A stretch of DNA of 54,298 bases from Virgisporangium aliadipatigenens (GTDB taxonomy: Bacteria; Actinomycetota; Actinomycetes; Mycobacteriales; Micromonosporaceae): contig NZ_BOPF01000055.1 in assembly GCF_016863615.1 (NCBI RefSeq), positions 1 through 54,298 on the forward strand, in the 5' to 3' direction. The notes under the pieces were generated by a model. That model was not told the origin of the DNA. It made no database searches and saw nothing but the letters and a program-made list of their open reading frames with translations. Numbering within the stretch: position 1 is the first letter of the stretch; each line of letters begins with the position of its first letter. Below are positions 18,176 to 27,160 of the stretch, piece after piece. The position numbers were made by a program, and so were the translations under genes.

Positions 18176-18883
18176 GTGACCACGGCAAACGGCAGTCCGA
18201 ACGGCGACGGCTCCACCAGGGGCCGGTACAGCGCCACCGAACCGGACCCCGAGGACCTCGACTACCTCGCCGCCCGGCTCATCAACGGACGGCACCAGGG
18301 CGGCCCGGTCGAACGCGCCGTGGACCTGCCCCGTATCGAGGCCGCTGTGCGGGAGATCCTGCACGCCGTGGGCGAGAACCCCGACCGCGACGGCCTCAAG
18401 GACACCCCGGCCCGGGTCGCCCGCGCCTACGCGGAACTGCTCGCCGGCCTGCGGGTCGACCCCGGTCAGGTGCTGACCACGACGTTCGAGGCGGACCACG
18501 ACGAACTCGTCCTCGTGCGGGACATCGAGGTCACCAGCCTTTGCGAACACCATCTGCTCCCCTTCCACGGGGTCGCGCACATCGGCTACGTGCCCGGGCC
18601 GGACGGGCGGATCACCGGCCTGTCGAAGCTCGCGCGGCTCGTCGAGGTCTTCGCCCGACGGCCGCAGGTGCAGGAACGGCTCACCGCTCAGATCGCCGAC
18701 CTGCTCATGGAACGGCTGAACCCCCGCGGCGCGATCGTGGTGCTGGAGTGCGAGCACATGTGCATGGCCATGCGAGGGGTCCAGAAGGGCGGCTCGCGGA
18801 CGATCACGTCGGCGGTGCGGGGAATGCTGCGGGACGACGCGAAGTCGCGTGCCGAGGCGATGACGTTGATCCTGCGGGGCTGA
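18176..18883 (+). CDS. folE: GTP cyclohydrolase I
   Basis: The 235-residue enzyme makes 7,8-dihydroneopterin triphosphate from GTP, the first step of folate synthesis. Zinc and catalytic motifs are present: CEHHLLPF and ECEHMCMAM, with the cyclohydrolase signature GKNPDR-like segment GENPDRDGL. The first 40 residues are polar and probably disordered. The GTG start follows GGGAG closely and lies eight bases after TACCGT. The remaining folate genes folP-folB-folK lie about 13.5 kb away instead of next door. Confidence 0.95.
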   Translation: MTTANGSPNGDGSTRGRYSATEPDPEDLDYLAARLINGRHQGGPVERAVDLPRIEAAVREILHAVGENPDRDGLKDTPARVARAYAELLAGLRVDPGQVLTTTFEADHDELVLVRDIEVTSLCEHHLLPFHGVAHIGYVPGPDGRITGLSKLARLVEVFARRPQVQERLTAQIADLLMERLNPRGAIVVLECEHMCMAMRGVQKGGSRTITSAVRGMLRDDAKSRAEAMTLILRG

Positions 18884-19062
18884 GGGCTCTTTCCTCGCCC
18901 CTGCGCCTTCGTGGTGTCGTTCGCGCCGCACGCCGTCGGGCGTGTCTCGTGGATCAGGCGAGTCTGCGACGCCCGAGGCGGCGTCCGGGCCCCTGCGGAG
19001 CGGAATGATCCGACGACACGTCCTGGACGCTGCTCGGCGTCTACGGGTGTCCTGTGGGCGTC

Positions 19063-20004
19063 TCAGGCGGCGGCCGGCGGGTAGGTGCGGCCGGTCGGTG
19101 GCGGGTGGCCGGGTGCTGCGGGCGGGTGGAGGCCCGGCGTCGTGTGGCCGGTCCTCCCCGGATCATCCGCGGCGGTGGGCCGGGCGGTGGGCAAGTGGTC
19201 GGTCGGCGGCATGAGGGCGGGCGCCGGGCGGTTGCCGGTCCAGGGCGCGGCGTCGGGTGTCCGGGCGTGAGCCGCGGTCGCGGGTCGCCGGCCGGTCGGC
19301 GGCGTGTGGTCGGGGCCGGACGGGTGTCCGGTCCACGGCTCGTCGTCCCGTGTCCACGGATCATCTGCGGCTGCGGGTCGCTGGCCGGTCGGCCGCGCGC
19401 CGCCGGAGGCCCACGGATCGCCGTCCCTCGGCGCGGCACTCGACGTCCACGAACGCTCCACCGCTGCCGGCCCGCCTTCCGCCCGTCGTGGGCGACGGCT
19501 CGTGACCGGTGGTCGGACCGGCCAGACGCCCCGCGCCACCGGTGCGGGCGCCTGAAGCCGCCGCCGCAGGGCCCGGCCGGCCCAGGCCCGGACGACCAGC
19601 GCCACGATCGCCACGCCCAACAGCGCGCCGAGCCACCACGGGCGTGGCAGCTCCGAGAGCGCCGCCGGCCGACCCTCGACCACCCGCACGGCACGCTCGC
19701 AGGTCACGGACCGGGACCGCGGCTCGGCCGGCAGCCGCAGGCCACCGGCCGGCCCGGTGAACCGGTCGAACCACCGCCGCCAGCGCGGACCGACCAGGAC
19801 GGATCGGCCGTCGACCGTACATCGGGTGCCGCGCGGCTCCCCGTACACGATCGTCGGCTCACCACCGGCGGTGCCGTAGATATGGCCGCGTCGCACCGTC
19901 GCGCCCCGGCTCAGCCACTCGTCGAGACCGAGCAGCACGACGAACGCGACAACGGCCAGGCCGGCCAGCCCGCCGGCGAGCCGGCACAACAGCCTGTATC
20001 GCAT
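19063..20004 (-). CDS. Membrane protein with proline/threonine-rich cytoplasmic tail, function unknown
   Basis: I start this 313-residue protein at ATG 20004 because GGAGG lies seven bases upstream; the open frame extends further but without such a site. It has one membrane helix near residues 10-32, a domain of about 100 residues with two cysteines (in RCTVDG and VTCERA), a second helix near 140-160, and a long low-complexity tail rich in Pro, Thr, Arg and Ala with repeated PWT motifs. I do not recognise the family. It lies downstream of the degenerate FtsK-like gene on the same strand. Confidence 0.65.
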   Translation of the reverse strand: MRYRLLCRLAGGLAGLAVVAFVVLLGLDEWLSRGATVRRGHIYGTAGGEPTIVYGEPRGTRCTVDGRSVLVGPRWRRWFDRFTGPAGGLRLPAEPRSRSVTCERAVRVVEGRPAALSELPRPWWLGALLGVAIVALVVRAWAGRALRRRLQAPAPVARGVWPVRPPVTSRRPRRAEGGPAAVERSWTSSAAPRDGDPWASGGARPTGQRPAAADDPWTRDDEPWTGHPSGPDHTPPTGRRPATAAHARTPDAAPWTGNRPAPALMPPTDHLPTARPTAADDPGRTGHTTPGLHPPAAPGHPPPTGRTYPPAAA

Positions 20005-20089
20005 GGGAACCTCCACAGCAGACGCGGGACGTCCTTGCGGAACCATCTCCGCACGCCACCCGACGCCCCCGCCAGAGGCATCGCTTAGC

Positions 20090-20131
20090 TGTGGATAACT
20101 TCGCGCCAAACGGACAAAGCGCTGTGGAAAA
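20090..20131 (-). other. Pair of DnaA-box-like sequences
   Basis: TGTGGATAA (20090-20098) is a perfect consensus DnaA box (TTATCCACA) read on the minus strand. TGTGGAAAA (20123-20131) is a near match in the same orientation, 33 bases away (about three helical turns). Both lie in the 133-bp gap between two leftward genes. Confidence 0.45.
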
Positions 20132-20137
20132 CCGGAA

Positions 20138-22372
20138 TCAGTTGGTGATCGCGTCCTGGATCGCCCACACGATGGCGAGGAGCGCGGGCGTCGCGGCGAG
20201 CAGGCTGATGACGAAGCCCGTCAACGGTGTGCGCGGCGGGCGCTGGCCGTCCGGACGGCGGTCGGTGAACCCGATCGTCGCCCACGCGCACCCGAACGCC
20301 ACCACCGCGAACAACAGCCCGCACGGACCGCTCGCGACGACCGACAGTTTGCCGTCCCGACTGGCCAGCAGGGTCAACATCGGCACCTGCAGCAGCCCGA
20401 ACAGCACCGCGAAACCGAAGTACACCAGCGTGTTGTAGACACGCGGCGAACGCTTCATGCGTTCGTCGATGTCGGCCAGCTCGGTGTCGGCGCGTTGGAG
20501 CGCGGCCCGGGCCTCGCCGATCATGGACAGTGCGGCCTCGGGCAGGCGCGGGCTGGCGGCCGGCGCCAGGGTCTCCGCGGGCGCCGGTGGAGCGCTCGGC
20601 GGCACCATCACCACCGGGAACGCCCCCGAGCTGGAGTACGCCGGATGCGGCACGCCGGACACGGGCGGCCCCCAGGGGCGCACCACCGTCCCGCGCGGCT
20701 GGCCGGGGGGCACGGGGCGCATCTGGCCGGTCGCCGACGGGTCGGCGCCGACCGGCCGCATCTGACCCGTCTGCGGACCACCCTGGAACGGACCGTGCGG
20801 GCCGCTCGTCGGCCGCAGTTGTCCGGTGGGCGGACCACCCTGGAAAGGGCCGTGCGGGCCGCTGGTCGGGTGTACCGGGCCGCCGGGGCCGCTCGTGGGA
20901 TACGGGGCACCGGTCGTCGGCGCTCCGGGCGGGTGCGGGCGTCCACCGCTCACCGGCGGTGCCATCGGCGGACCGCCCGAGGACGGCGCGCCCGCATCGT
21001 CGACCGGGGTGGGCGAGCCGGGAGTTCCGTATGAAGGGCGGGAGACGTCCGGGACGGTCCCGGTGGAGGCCGCGTCCGGCGGACCGAAGGGAGCCGGTCG
21101 ACGGATCCCGCCGGTGTTCTCCGACGTGTCCGGAGGACGGACCCGCCGCGTCGACGCCGCGTGCGCCAGTCGTCCCAGCGCGGCGTCCGCGGCCGCTTGC
21201 TCCTGCCCCAGAGGCTTCAGTGGAACCGGTTGACCGTCGCGCACCAGCTCACCGATCCGGGCCTGTTGGCCACCGATCTGCCCGCGTAGCGTGCCCAACT
21301 CGGCGCGCACCCGCTTGGCCAGCGCCGTCTGCTCCGCCACCACCTTCGCCGCATCACGCCGAACGGTGTCCAGGCGCCGCGCGGCCGCCACGTAACCGGT
21401 CCACTGCTGCTGCGGAGCCGTCCACGAGGAGCGCTCTCCCGGCAACGGCCGGTCCGCCGCCGCCAGATGATCACGCACTCGGCTGATGAGCTCGGCCGAC
21501 GGGTCCGGATCGAGGTACACCGGGGAGTTCAGCCGCGCGGGGCCCACGCCGCTGCCGGCATACGTGGCCGCCGGTGGATCGCCCACCCACGCGTGCGGAT
21601 TGCGCAACGAGATCTGGGTACTGTCGGCCAGCGGCGGTTGCGTCGTCTCGGCGGTCAACGGCGGAGGCGGCCAGCCAGCGACGATCAGGTGCAGCCGGCG
21701 GCTCGCGCCGTTACGGGCAAGATGCGCGATGTGCGACATGTCGGTGCCGTCGGTCAGCTCCGGCAGCGACGCGATCACCAGCACCAGGTAGGCATCCTCC
21801 TCGGGCGCCCGCATCCACGCATCGGCATCCGCGAGAACCGTCCTCAGCCCCACATGATCGGTGACCGGCGCCGGAATGACGTCCGGGATACCGTTGAACG
21901 CCGCCGTCGTCTCGCCGTCGCACGCCGCGTCGACCACCCGGATGTGCACCGAACCGGCCGGCGCCGAGGCGATCAGCCGCAAAATGAGGCTCCGCAGCAG
22001 GCCCGCCACCCGCGCGTCGCGCGCATCCGCGTCGATCGCCAGATGCCCGACACCCAGCAGCGGCGCCAATACTGGGAACCGCGCATCATCCAGCGGATGT
22101 GCCGTCCCCAGCCGCACATAGGGCGCCGGCCCCACATCCCCGATCGGGAACGCCGGCGGCACCGCATCCAGCGACGCGCTCAACCAGCCCGGTGCCAGCT
22201 CCGCCACGGTGGCACGCAGACGGGCCGCCAGCTCACGCTGCTCGGCATACTGTTCGGCAGGGGCGATGGCCGGCGAATACTTCTCCACCGCCTGCTGAAC
22301 GGCCACCGCAGCGGCCGACGCCTGGCGATGCAACGCAGCAGCGCGCTCGACCCGCGTGCGCAGCCGTGCCAC
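20138..22372 (-). CDS. Membrane protein with degenerate FtsK/SpoIIIE-like domain
   Basis: The 744-residue protein starts at GTG 22372 with GGGAGGA six bases upstream. An N-terminal coiled-coil-like region (1-60) precedes a Rossmann-like domain (about 95-260) with FtsK/HerA-type spacing. The P-loop position reads AIDADARDARVAGLL, with no GKS/T, and the Walker B strand VLVIASLP lacks the usual acidic pair, so ATP hydrolysis is unlikely. A second coiled coil (about 300-390), a Pro/Gly-rich stretch with repeated HGPFQGGP motifs, and three or four C-terminal membrane helices follow. It may be a structural partner of an envelope machine; the family name is tentative. Confidence 0.75.
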   Translation of the reverse strand: MARLRTRVERAAALHRQASAAAVAVQQAVEKYSPAIAPAEQYAEQRELAARLRATVAELAPGWLSASLDAVPPAFPIGDVGPAPYVRLGTAHPLDDARFPVLAPLLGVGHLAIDADARDARVAGLLRSLILRLIASAPAGSVHIRVVDAACDGETTAAFNGIPDVIPAPVTDHVGLRTVLADADAWMRAPEEDAYLVLVIASLPELTDGTDMSHIAHLARNGASRRLHLIVAGWPPPPLTAETTQPPLADSTQISLRNPHAWVGDPPAATYAGSGVGPARLNSPVYLDPDPSAELISRVRDHLAAADRPLPGERSSWTAPQQQWTGYVAAARRLDTVRRDAAKVVAEQTALAKRVRAELGTLRGQIGGQQARIGELVRDGQPVPLKPLGQEQAAADAALGRLAHAASTRRVRPPDTSENTGGIRRPAPFGPPDAASTGTVPDVSRPSYGTPGSPTPVDDAGAPSSGGPPMAPPVSGGRPHPPGAPTTGAPYPTSGPGGPVHPTSGPHGPFQGGPPTGQLRPTSGPHGPFQGGPQTGQMRPVGADPSATGQMRPVPPGQPRGTVVRPWGPPVSGVPHPAYSSSGAFPVVMVPPSAPPAPAETLAPAASPRLPEAALSMIGEARAALQRADTELADIDERMKRSPRVYNTLVYFGFAVLFGLLQVPMLTLLASRDGKLSVVASGPCGLLFAVVAFGCAWATIGFTDRRPDGQRPPRTPLTGFVISLLAATPALLAIVWAIQDAITN

Positions 22373-22503
22373 CGGTTCCTCCCTGCCGAGTCGTTGCCCG
22401 GAACGGTAACGTAACTCCGCCGTCCGACGCCGCCCACGTTGGGGCAGGCATCTTCGATGCGGCTGCAGGGCTGCGGCTTGATGTGTCTCGGCGTGGATGT
22501 GGA

Positions 22504-22509
22504 TAGGGT
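22504..22509 (+). promoter_or_regulatory. -10 box (TAGGGT) of a likely leaderless transcript
   Basis: TAGGGT is followed by six bases (TTGGGG) and then ATG 22516. No separate Shine-Dalgarno is present. Confidence 0.42.
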
Positions 22510-22515
22510 TTGGGG

Positions 22516-23070
22516 ATGGGCGCGTCTGGGGCGGGGAACGGGGGAGCGGGGGGAGAGGCGGAGTCGCGGCTCGAATTGGAGACCAGCGATCCGCGTAAGC
22601 CGACAGGGTCCAGCTCGTTCAGGTCGCGACGACAGATTCCACTTTCGGCGATCATTCTAATCTTAACGACTGTCGTACTGCTGGGGGCGGCTGTCGGCTA
22701 TTTCTGGTACGACAAAGCTACGAAGGTCCATCGCGAAAATCCCGGCGAAGTGCTCCAACAATACCTGAATGTGCGGTTCAATAACCCTGTTCCCGGTCGG
22801 GTTGAGCTCTTTGTTTGCGAAGACCCGAGATTAACGGAATTGGAATCTGTGCTAGACGAACTTAAGGCGCGTGAGAAGGGTTCCGAGGTCGAAATCGAGG
22901 TCGGTATCGAAAAGTTCACGACCGAATCTGGCAAAAACGTATCAACCGCAAATGCCGAACTGTATATCAGTTACAGTACCGCTTCAAATGTTTATCGCGA
23001 GTCTCTGAACTGGCGGTTTACGTTCATTGAGCAGAACGGCTGGCGGCTCTGTGAAGCGCACAAGGAATGA
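22516..23070 (+). CDS. Single-pass membrane protein with NTF2-like extracytoplasmic domain
   Basis: The 184-residue protein has a polar N-terminus (1-40), one membrane helix (about 42-65) and an extracytoplasmic domain ending WRFTFIEQNGWRLC, a pattern typical of NTF2-like (DUF4878-type) domains; this assignment is by eye. G+C falls to about half within this gene, in contrast to its upstream neighbour. It faces the leftward secretion-like operon, and its stop codon directly abuts the stop of the convergent gene. A TTG at 22510 could add two residues. Confidence 0.75.
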   Translation: MGASGAGNGGAGGEAESRLELETSDPRKPTGSSSFRSRRQIPLSAIILILTTVVLLGAAVGYFWYDKATKVHRENPGEVLQQYLNVRFNNPVPGRVELFVCEDPRLTELESVLDELKAREKGSEVEIEVGIEKFTTESGKNVSTANAELYISYSTASNVYRESLNWRFTFIEQNGWRLCEAHKE

Positions 23071-23622
23071 TCACTCCACCCAAAGCGTCTGGGAGGTCAG
23101 TCTCCTGGCCGCTGGGATCTTTCCGCTCCAAGCCCATCGGTACCAATCAGCTTCCCGAGCAGTCAGTACGAATGTTTCGTAGCCGACGGAAAATATCTCA
23201 CTGATAGCTCGCAGATCTCGTTCTTCCTTTCCATTTTCGGGTGGTACATGGACAATGCGCCTGCCGGCAATTCGCCGCTCATTGCCAACCGGAATGGCCA
23301 GAGGAGCGTCAGGGCCGCTGGGGTCCGAGTCGGAGAAATATCCGACCAACTCGATCCAAACTCTCTCGATCGGAACAAGAGGAGCGAAAACCTCCAACTG
23401 TTCCTCTTCGGCCCGATACCAGTCATGTTCCGTCAACATAGGGACGTAGGTGCGCCCACGTTGCGTGATCGGACTGTCGGCACGCATATCGCCCCGCCAG
23501 CCGAGTGCACGGCTGCCGACCATGGCGCGCATGCCTCGTGGGTCGGGAACCGCTGAACAGGGGCAATATACGGTTGGTTTCGGATGCCGGTCGTCTGCTG
23601 GCTCGATGGATTCCCACTTCAT
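23071..23622 (-). CDS. Hypothetical protein, last gene of the secretion-like operon
   Basis: This 183-residue protein has no membrane helix or signal peptide and no motif I recognise. It has acidic stretches (HDWYRAEEEQLEVF) and a Trp-rich C-terminus (WYRWAWSG, TLWVE). Its ATG overlaps the stop codon of the peptidoglycan hydrolase gene (ATGA), so it is translationally coupled and probably part of the same operon. Codon use is less GC-biased than in flanking housekeeping genes. Confidence 0.68.
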   Translation of the reverse strand: MKWESIEPADDRHPKPTVYCPCSAVPDPRGMRAMVGSRALGWRGDMRADSPITQRGRTYVPMLTEHDWYRAEEEQLEVFAPLVPIERVWIELVGYFSDSDPSGPDAPLAIPVGNERRIAGRRIVHVPPENGKEERDLRAISEIFSVGYETFVLTAREADWYRWAWSGKIPAARRLTSQTLWVE

Positions 23623-24740
23623 GGTTTTCCGTCACCGAGCGGTGCACCCATTTCCCGCATAAAACGCCCCGGTTCAATGGCCCCCGCACTACTGCGGTCC
23701 CCATCGCGATGAACCTCAAAATGAAGGTGGGGACCTGATGAGTTCCCTGTCGAACCCACCTGGCCCAGCAATTGGCCGGCGGTCACGGTCTGCCCGATTG
23801 AAACCTTTGGAGGCGCGCCCATGTGGCAATAGCGCGTTATGATCCCGCCGGCGTGCAGAATGTCGACATACCAGCCGCAGCCTTTGATACTGGGCGATCC
23901 ATCTCGACCGCAGCCCCAAGGTCTGCCGTCTGAAGTTCGAGCATCACACCGCATCTGGATTACGCGGCCAGCGGATGCCGCATGAATCTCAGCCCCGCGT
24001 GGCGCCCCTATATCCACCCCATGGTGTGTCGGTCGAGATGCCGTCCGAAAGCCTGACACGATTTCTCCCAGAACGGGAGAGGTCCATCCAGAAGCAGAGA
24101 TCTCAGCACCTAGTACGCATCGCATGTCGACAGAATTCCCGGCAGCGCGAGCTCCGCCGTCAGTGATGGTGTTGACGATAGTCGTAGCGACATTCTCATG
24201 TCGCGCGTATGCATTTGGATACGCGCTGCGCTGCACCCGTTGTGCCGCTGTTGTTAGTGGTGCGCCCTCCCACCCGGGTACAGTCATCAGCTTTTCGTAG
24301 AATTTTCTCGACGAGTATCGCGGGTCCATGATCTGGGCAGGAGTTCCCCATCCCTGACTCGGCCGTTGTTGGAAAAGTCCGAGTGAGTCGTGATCGTTAG
24401 CCTCTCCGAGATGGCCAACATTGTTCAGGTACGACTCTTGTATGGCTGTCGCGACAGCGATGACCCACCCCCTGGGGGGTACCCGCATCTCTTGGCCTAT
24501 GCTAACAATGATGGCTGCATTGCGCATCTGTTCGTCACCGAAGGTGCCGACGCGCGGAAATGCTTTGTTTAGGTCGACCGACGTCTGAAGTCCGCAATTG
24601 TTCGTCGATACGTCATCGTTCTTGCTGAACAGGCCCGTAAACATGAACAACGACGCACCGCCCCCGCAGCAAATTAGCGCAAGCGCGCCAGCTATCGCGA
24701 TTGCGAGCGCTACCCGCCCCCGACGCAAATTGCGGCTCAT
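23619..24740 (-). CDS. Two-domain peptidoglycan hydrolase: lysozyme-like domain plus M23 endopeptidase
   Basis: The 373-residue protein has an N-terminal membrane anchor (about 8-33). A lysozyme/transglycosylase-like domain follows (about 60-190), with a probable catalytic Glu in AIQES and the GLFQQRP motif. The C-terminal M23 (LytM) domain shows the zinc ligands in HHGVDIG and HLHFEV. It would open peptidoglycan for an envelope-spanning machine, the role VirB1-type enzymes play in type IV secretion. The ATG at 24740 overlaps the upstream stop (ATGA). A GTG at 24752 is a less likely start. Confidence 0.88.
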   Translation of the reverse strand: MSRNLRRGRVALAIAIAGALALICCGGGASLFMFTGLFSKNDDVSTNNCGLQTSVDLNKAFPRVGTFGDEQMRNAAIIVSIGQEMRVPPRGWVIAVATAIQESYLNNVGHLGEANDHDSLGLFQQRPSQGWGTPAQIMDPRYSSRKFYEKLMTVPGWEGAPLTTAAQRVQRSAYPNAYARHENVATTIVNTITDGGARAAGNSVDMRCVLGAEISASGWTSPVLGEIVSGFRTASRPTHHGVDIGAPRGAEIHAASAGRVIQMRCDARTSDGRPWGCGRDGSPSIKGCGWYVDILHAGGIITRYCHMGAPPKVSIGQTVTAGQLLGQVGSTGNSSGPHLHFEVHRDGDRSSAGAIEPGRFMREMGAPLGDGKP

Positions 24741-25273
24741 TGCTTGATCCACTCTACGGCGTCAACGAGCCAGCGCCCATTCGCGGCAAGTAAGGTTAGG
24801 TGGAGGGATCCAGATGATAACGGCACGGTGATCTCGGTTAGACCCGCATTACGTGCCTTGATGGCAAGATTTCCGCGAACCTCGGTTGCCGGAACGGAAG
24901 CCGGATCTGCTTCGCGTAACAGATCGATCAGGTTCGCGGTCGAAAACGGGCGAATGCCCTGGAGCCAGGCGGCACTTGTCAAATCTCGCTTGAGCCATGC
25001 GTTGGTGAAGCTCATCGCTACAGCCTCGGGAACCGCGGCTCCGGGGCTAACTGATGCGGCAGGAGGACTCTCCTCGGTAGCGACCCCGTCGTCCCCCAAC
25101 TCGTCTGAGGACGGTCCGATCGGCATTGACGGGGCGGGCCGCACAGTAACCGGCGAGGAGTCGCTAGGTCCATTTACGGCTCTGGCCAGACTGACCACGG
25201 CAACTACAACGACAAGAAGCATCAGCGCAATGCCATACCGTGTGCCGAGAATCCGGAGTAGAGATCGCGCCAA
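24737..25273 (-). CDS. Single-pass membrane protein with NTF2/VirB8-like domain
   Basis: The 178-residue protein has one membrane helix (about 12-34), a Pro/Ser-rich linker and a C-terminal domain (about 85-178) whose strand pattern (LHLTLLAANGRWLVDAVEWI) suits an NTF2-like fold, as in VirB8 and TcpC of type IV secretion systems; the similarity is judged by eye. The start is TTG 25273, supported by AGGAAGGAG eight bases upstream. It follows the polytopic gene by 15 bases and is coupled (ATGA) to the peptidoglycan hydrolase gene. Confidence 0.72.
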   Translation of the reverse strand: MARSLLRILGTRYGIALMLLVVVVAVVSLARAVNGPSDSSPVTVRPAPSMPIGPSSDELGDDGVATEESPPAASVSPGAAVPEAVAMSFTNAWLKRDLTSAAWLQGIRPFSTANLIDLLREADPASVPATEVRGNLAIKARNAGLTEITVPLSSGSLHLTLLAANGRWLVDAVEWIKQ

Positions 25274-25275
25274 CG

Positions 25276-25290
25276 TGGATACTCCTTCCT
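25276..25290 (-). promoter_or_regulatory. Shine-Dalgarno supporting a TTG start
   Basis: AGGAAGGAG on the minus strand lies eight bases before TTG 25273. No ATG or GTG is better placed, so the TTG is likely genuine. Confidence 0.6.
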
Positions 25291-27160
25291 ATCGCCGCAT
25301 CGACTCGGTTTCGGGTCGAGGTGTGGGCATGGCCGCCTCACGTGAACTCGGCCGGTAAATAGCGTAGTTTGTTGGGCCGTCGTCGTTCGGGGTCGTCCAT
25401 TGGGCCTGACCGGTTGTGGCCCGGACGGGCGCTCGCAGCTGTGCGTTTTTCTCAGGCCCGGCAGGATCAGCGACTGGGCGGACTGCTGTGTCTTCGGTCC
25501 TTGTCTCTGGCCTGAGTCGTGTCTCAATCGCTAGGCGAGCCCGTGCAAGTGCGGCCAGCTCGGTCGTGCGACCATCTTGTTCTGCGTCGTCTCCGGCGCG
25601 TCGCTGTTGATCCCGGAAGAACAGCATGCTAAGCGTTCTTGATGGATCCTTGCCGCTAAGTTGGGTGACTCGGCGGTAGGGTCGCAGCAAAAGCCAACCG
25701 ACAACGCCGGTCAACAAGATTAGTACGACCTGCAGCCAACCAGGCAGATCGGTTCCCAGCACCAGAGTTACCGCGAAGAGGTAAACAGCCGAGCCTGCGC
25801 CGAAGATTACAATATTGAATACGGCCGCGATCACCATGTTGACGAGACGGCGTATTCCGGCGCTCGCCGGTCGTAGAATTCCCACAGTGCCAAGGATCGG
25901 TGCGGCGATGACCGCCCAGCGGAAGATTACAAAGCCCAACAAGACGAGAATGGATGCCGTTAGGTCAAAGAAGGCGAAGAATAGTGCCGCAAGGATCGCA
26001 ATAAACCCGGCACCGATTCGATCCATGCCGCGCTTGCCTTGGAGATGTTCGTATGCATCAGGGTCTTCCGCCTTAATCTGCGCGGCGACTCTCATCCACT
26101 GATCGCGTTTCTGTTGAATATAGACGTTTCGCAGCGCATTGTCGGCGGAGGGATCGTTGTTGATGTTGTCCGCCTCGGTCCAGGAGTATGCCTTAGCACT
26201 GTAGAGGATGGGGCCGTATTTCCTGGCGGTTTCGGTGTCGGCTGAACCGAGCATTCCTCTAAGCCAGTTGCGATAAACCATGCCATCGACCACGGTGCCG
26301 CTGGCGCGAACGGCCGGAGGGCGATTGTCCTTACAGGCCGCCGGATTGAGTGCTACGCACGGGTCCATATCCTGAGCCGGTGGGCCTACGGCGCTGTGGA
26401 CCACGTTCAAGCTGCTTACCAGCACGCTATCGGCTGAATTCGCCGACCAAGTGGGCCATGACGCCACGGCAGTAACTCCGACCATGACAACAATTGCCCA
26501 ACCGACGGTTGTCATTGTCGCGTTCATGTCGGATTGGCGGGACCGCCAGAGAAGGTAAAGTCCAAGGATCGCGAGCGTGATCGCGCCGAATACGGTGAAT
26601 ACCTTGCGGTAGGCGGCCTTAGTGGCTTGATCTACCAGCGGGTCGGCCCATCCCCACATTGATTTCGGCGCCCAGGCGCGCTCTCGGATCGCGTTGGAGG
26701 CTCCGACGATTGAGGTCGCGACCAGCATCTCGCCATTTGCTACCGTGTTTTGGAACACGTAGTCCGGATGCATGGTGGTGGGGACGCAATCAATGTCGTA
26801 CGTCGTGTAGTTGTATCCTGCATATGCATACTGCTCGTATCTACTGGTAACGCCGTCCTTTTGATCGCCCTCGGGTTTGGTGGCGAACCATCCGGCCATG
26901 CCAGAATCGGGGGTATTGGGAGTCGGCGCGTTCAAGCACTCTGTCGGATCGTCGACCTTGGTTAGTCCGTCAACGCACCTCGTCCAGTTGGCTGGGTTTT
27001 GCCATTCCTCCACAGAACACGGATTAGCCGGCGCCTGCACCGGCCCCCCAGGCCCCCGCTCCGGCACCCCCACATCCGCCGAAGCCGGCAACGTCCCCCC
27101 GAACAGCGTCATCGTCGCCGCCACAAAAACAACCATGGCTGACGCTGCGAGCCGTTTCAT
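25289..27160 (-). CDS. Polytopic membrane protein, VirB6/TrbL-like position in a secretion-like operon
   Basis: The 623-residue protein begins with a signal peptide (about 1-28) and an extracytoplasmic Cys-containing domain (30-180). Membrane helices follow near residues 190-250, a second soluble loop (260-370), and a cluster of about five helices (380-510), ending in an Arg-rich cytoplasmic tail. This architecture resembles VirB6/TrbL-type channel proteins. Its ATG overlaps the VirB4-like stop by one base (TGATG) after GAGGAG. G+C is low through most of the gene but high in the first 45 codons, so a composition boundary falls inside it. Confidence 0.82.
   Translation of the reverse strand: MKRLAASAMVVFVAATMTLFGGTLPASADVGVPERGPGGPVQAPANPCSVEEWQNPANWTRCVDGLTKVDDPTECLNAPTPNTPDSGMAGWFATKPEGDQKDGVTSRYEQYAYAGYNYTTYDIDCVPTTMHPDYVFQNTVANGEMLVATSIVGASNAIRERAWAPKSMWGWADPLVDQATKAAYRKVFTVFGAITLAILGLYLLWRSRQSDMNATMTTVGWAIVVMVGVTAVASWPTWSANSADSVLVSSLNVVHSAVGPPAQDMDPCVALNPAACKDNRPPAVRASGTVVDGMVYRNWLRGMLGSADTETARKYGPILYSAKAYSWTEADNINNDPSADNALRNVYIQQKRDQWMRVAAQIKAEDPDAYEHLQGKRGMDRIGAGFIAILAALFFAFFDLTASILVLLGFVIFRWAVIAAPILGTVGILRPASAGIRRLVNMVIAAVFNIVIFGAGSAVYLFAVTLVLGTDLPGWLQVVLILLTGVVGWLLLRPYRRVTQLSGKDPSRTLSMLFFRDQQRRAGDDAEQDGRTTELAALARARLAIETRLRPETRTEDTAVRPVADPAGPEKNAQLRAPVRATTGQAQWTTPNDDGPTNYAIYRPSSREAAMPTPRPETESMRR

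Noticed and set aside
14246-18931. 1561-codon minus-strand open frame across hpt, ftsH and folE
   Set aside because: It is antisense to three clear housekeeping genes and has no recognisable domain or plausible start.
18884-19062. Regulatory structure or small gene after folE
   Set aside because: Only weak GC-rich inverted repeats were seen, with no convincing hairpin-plus-tail or open frame with a ribosome binding site.
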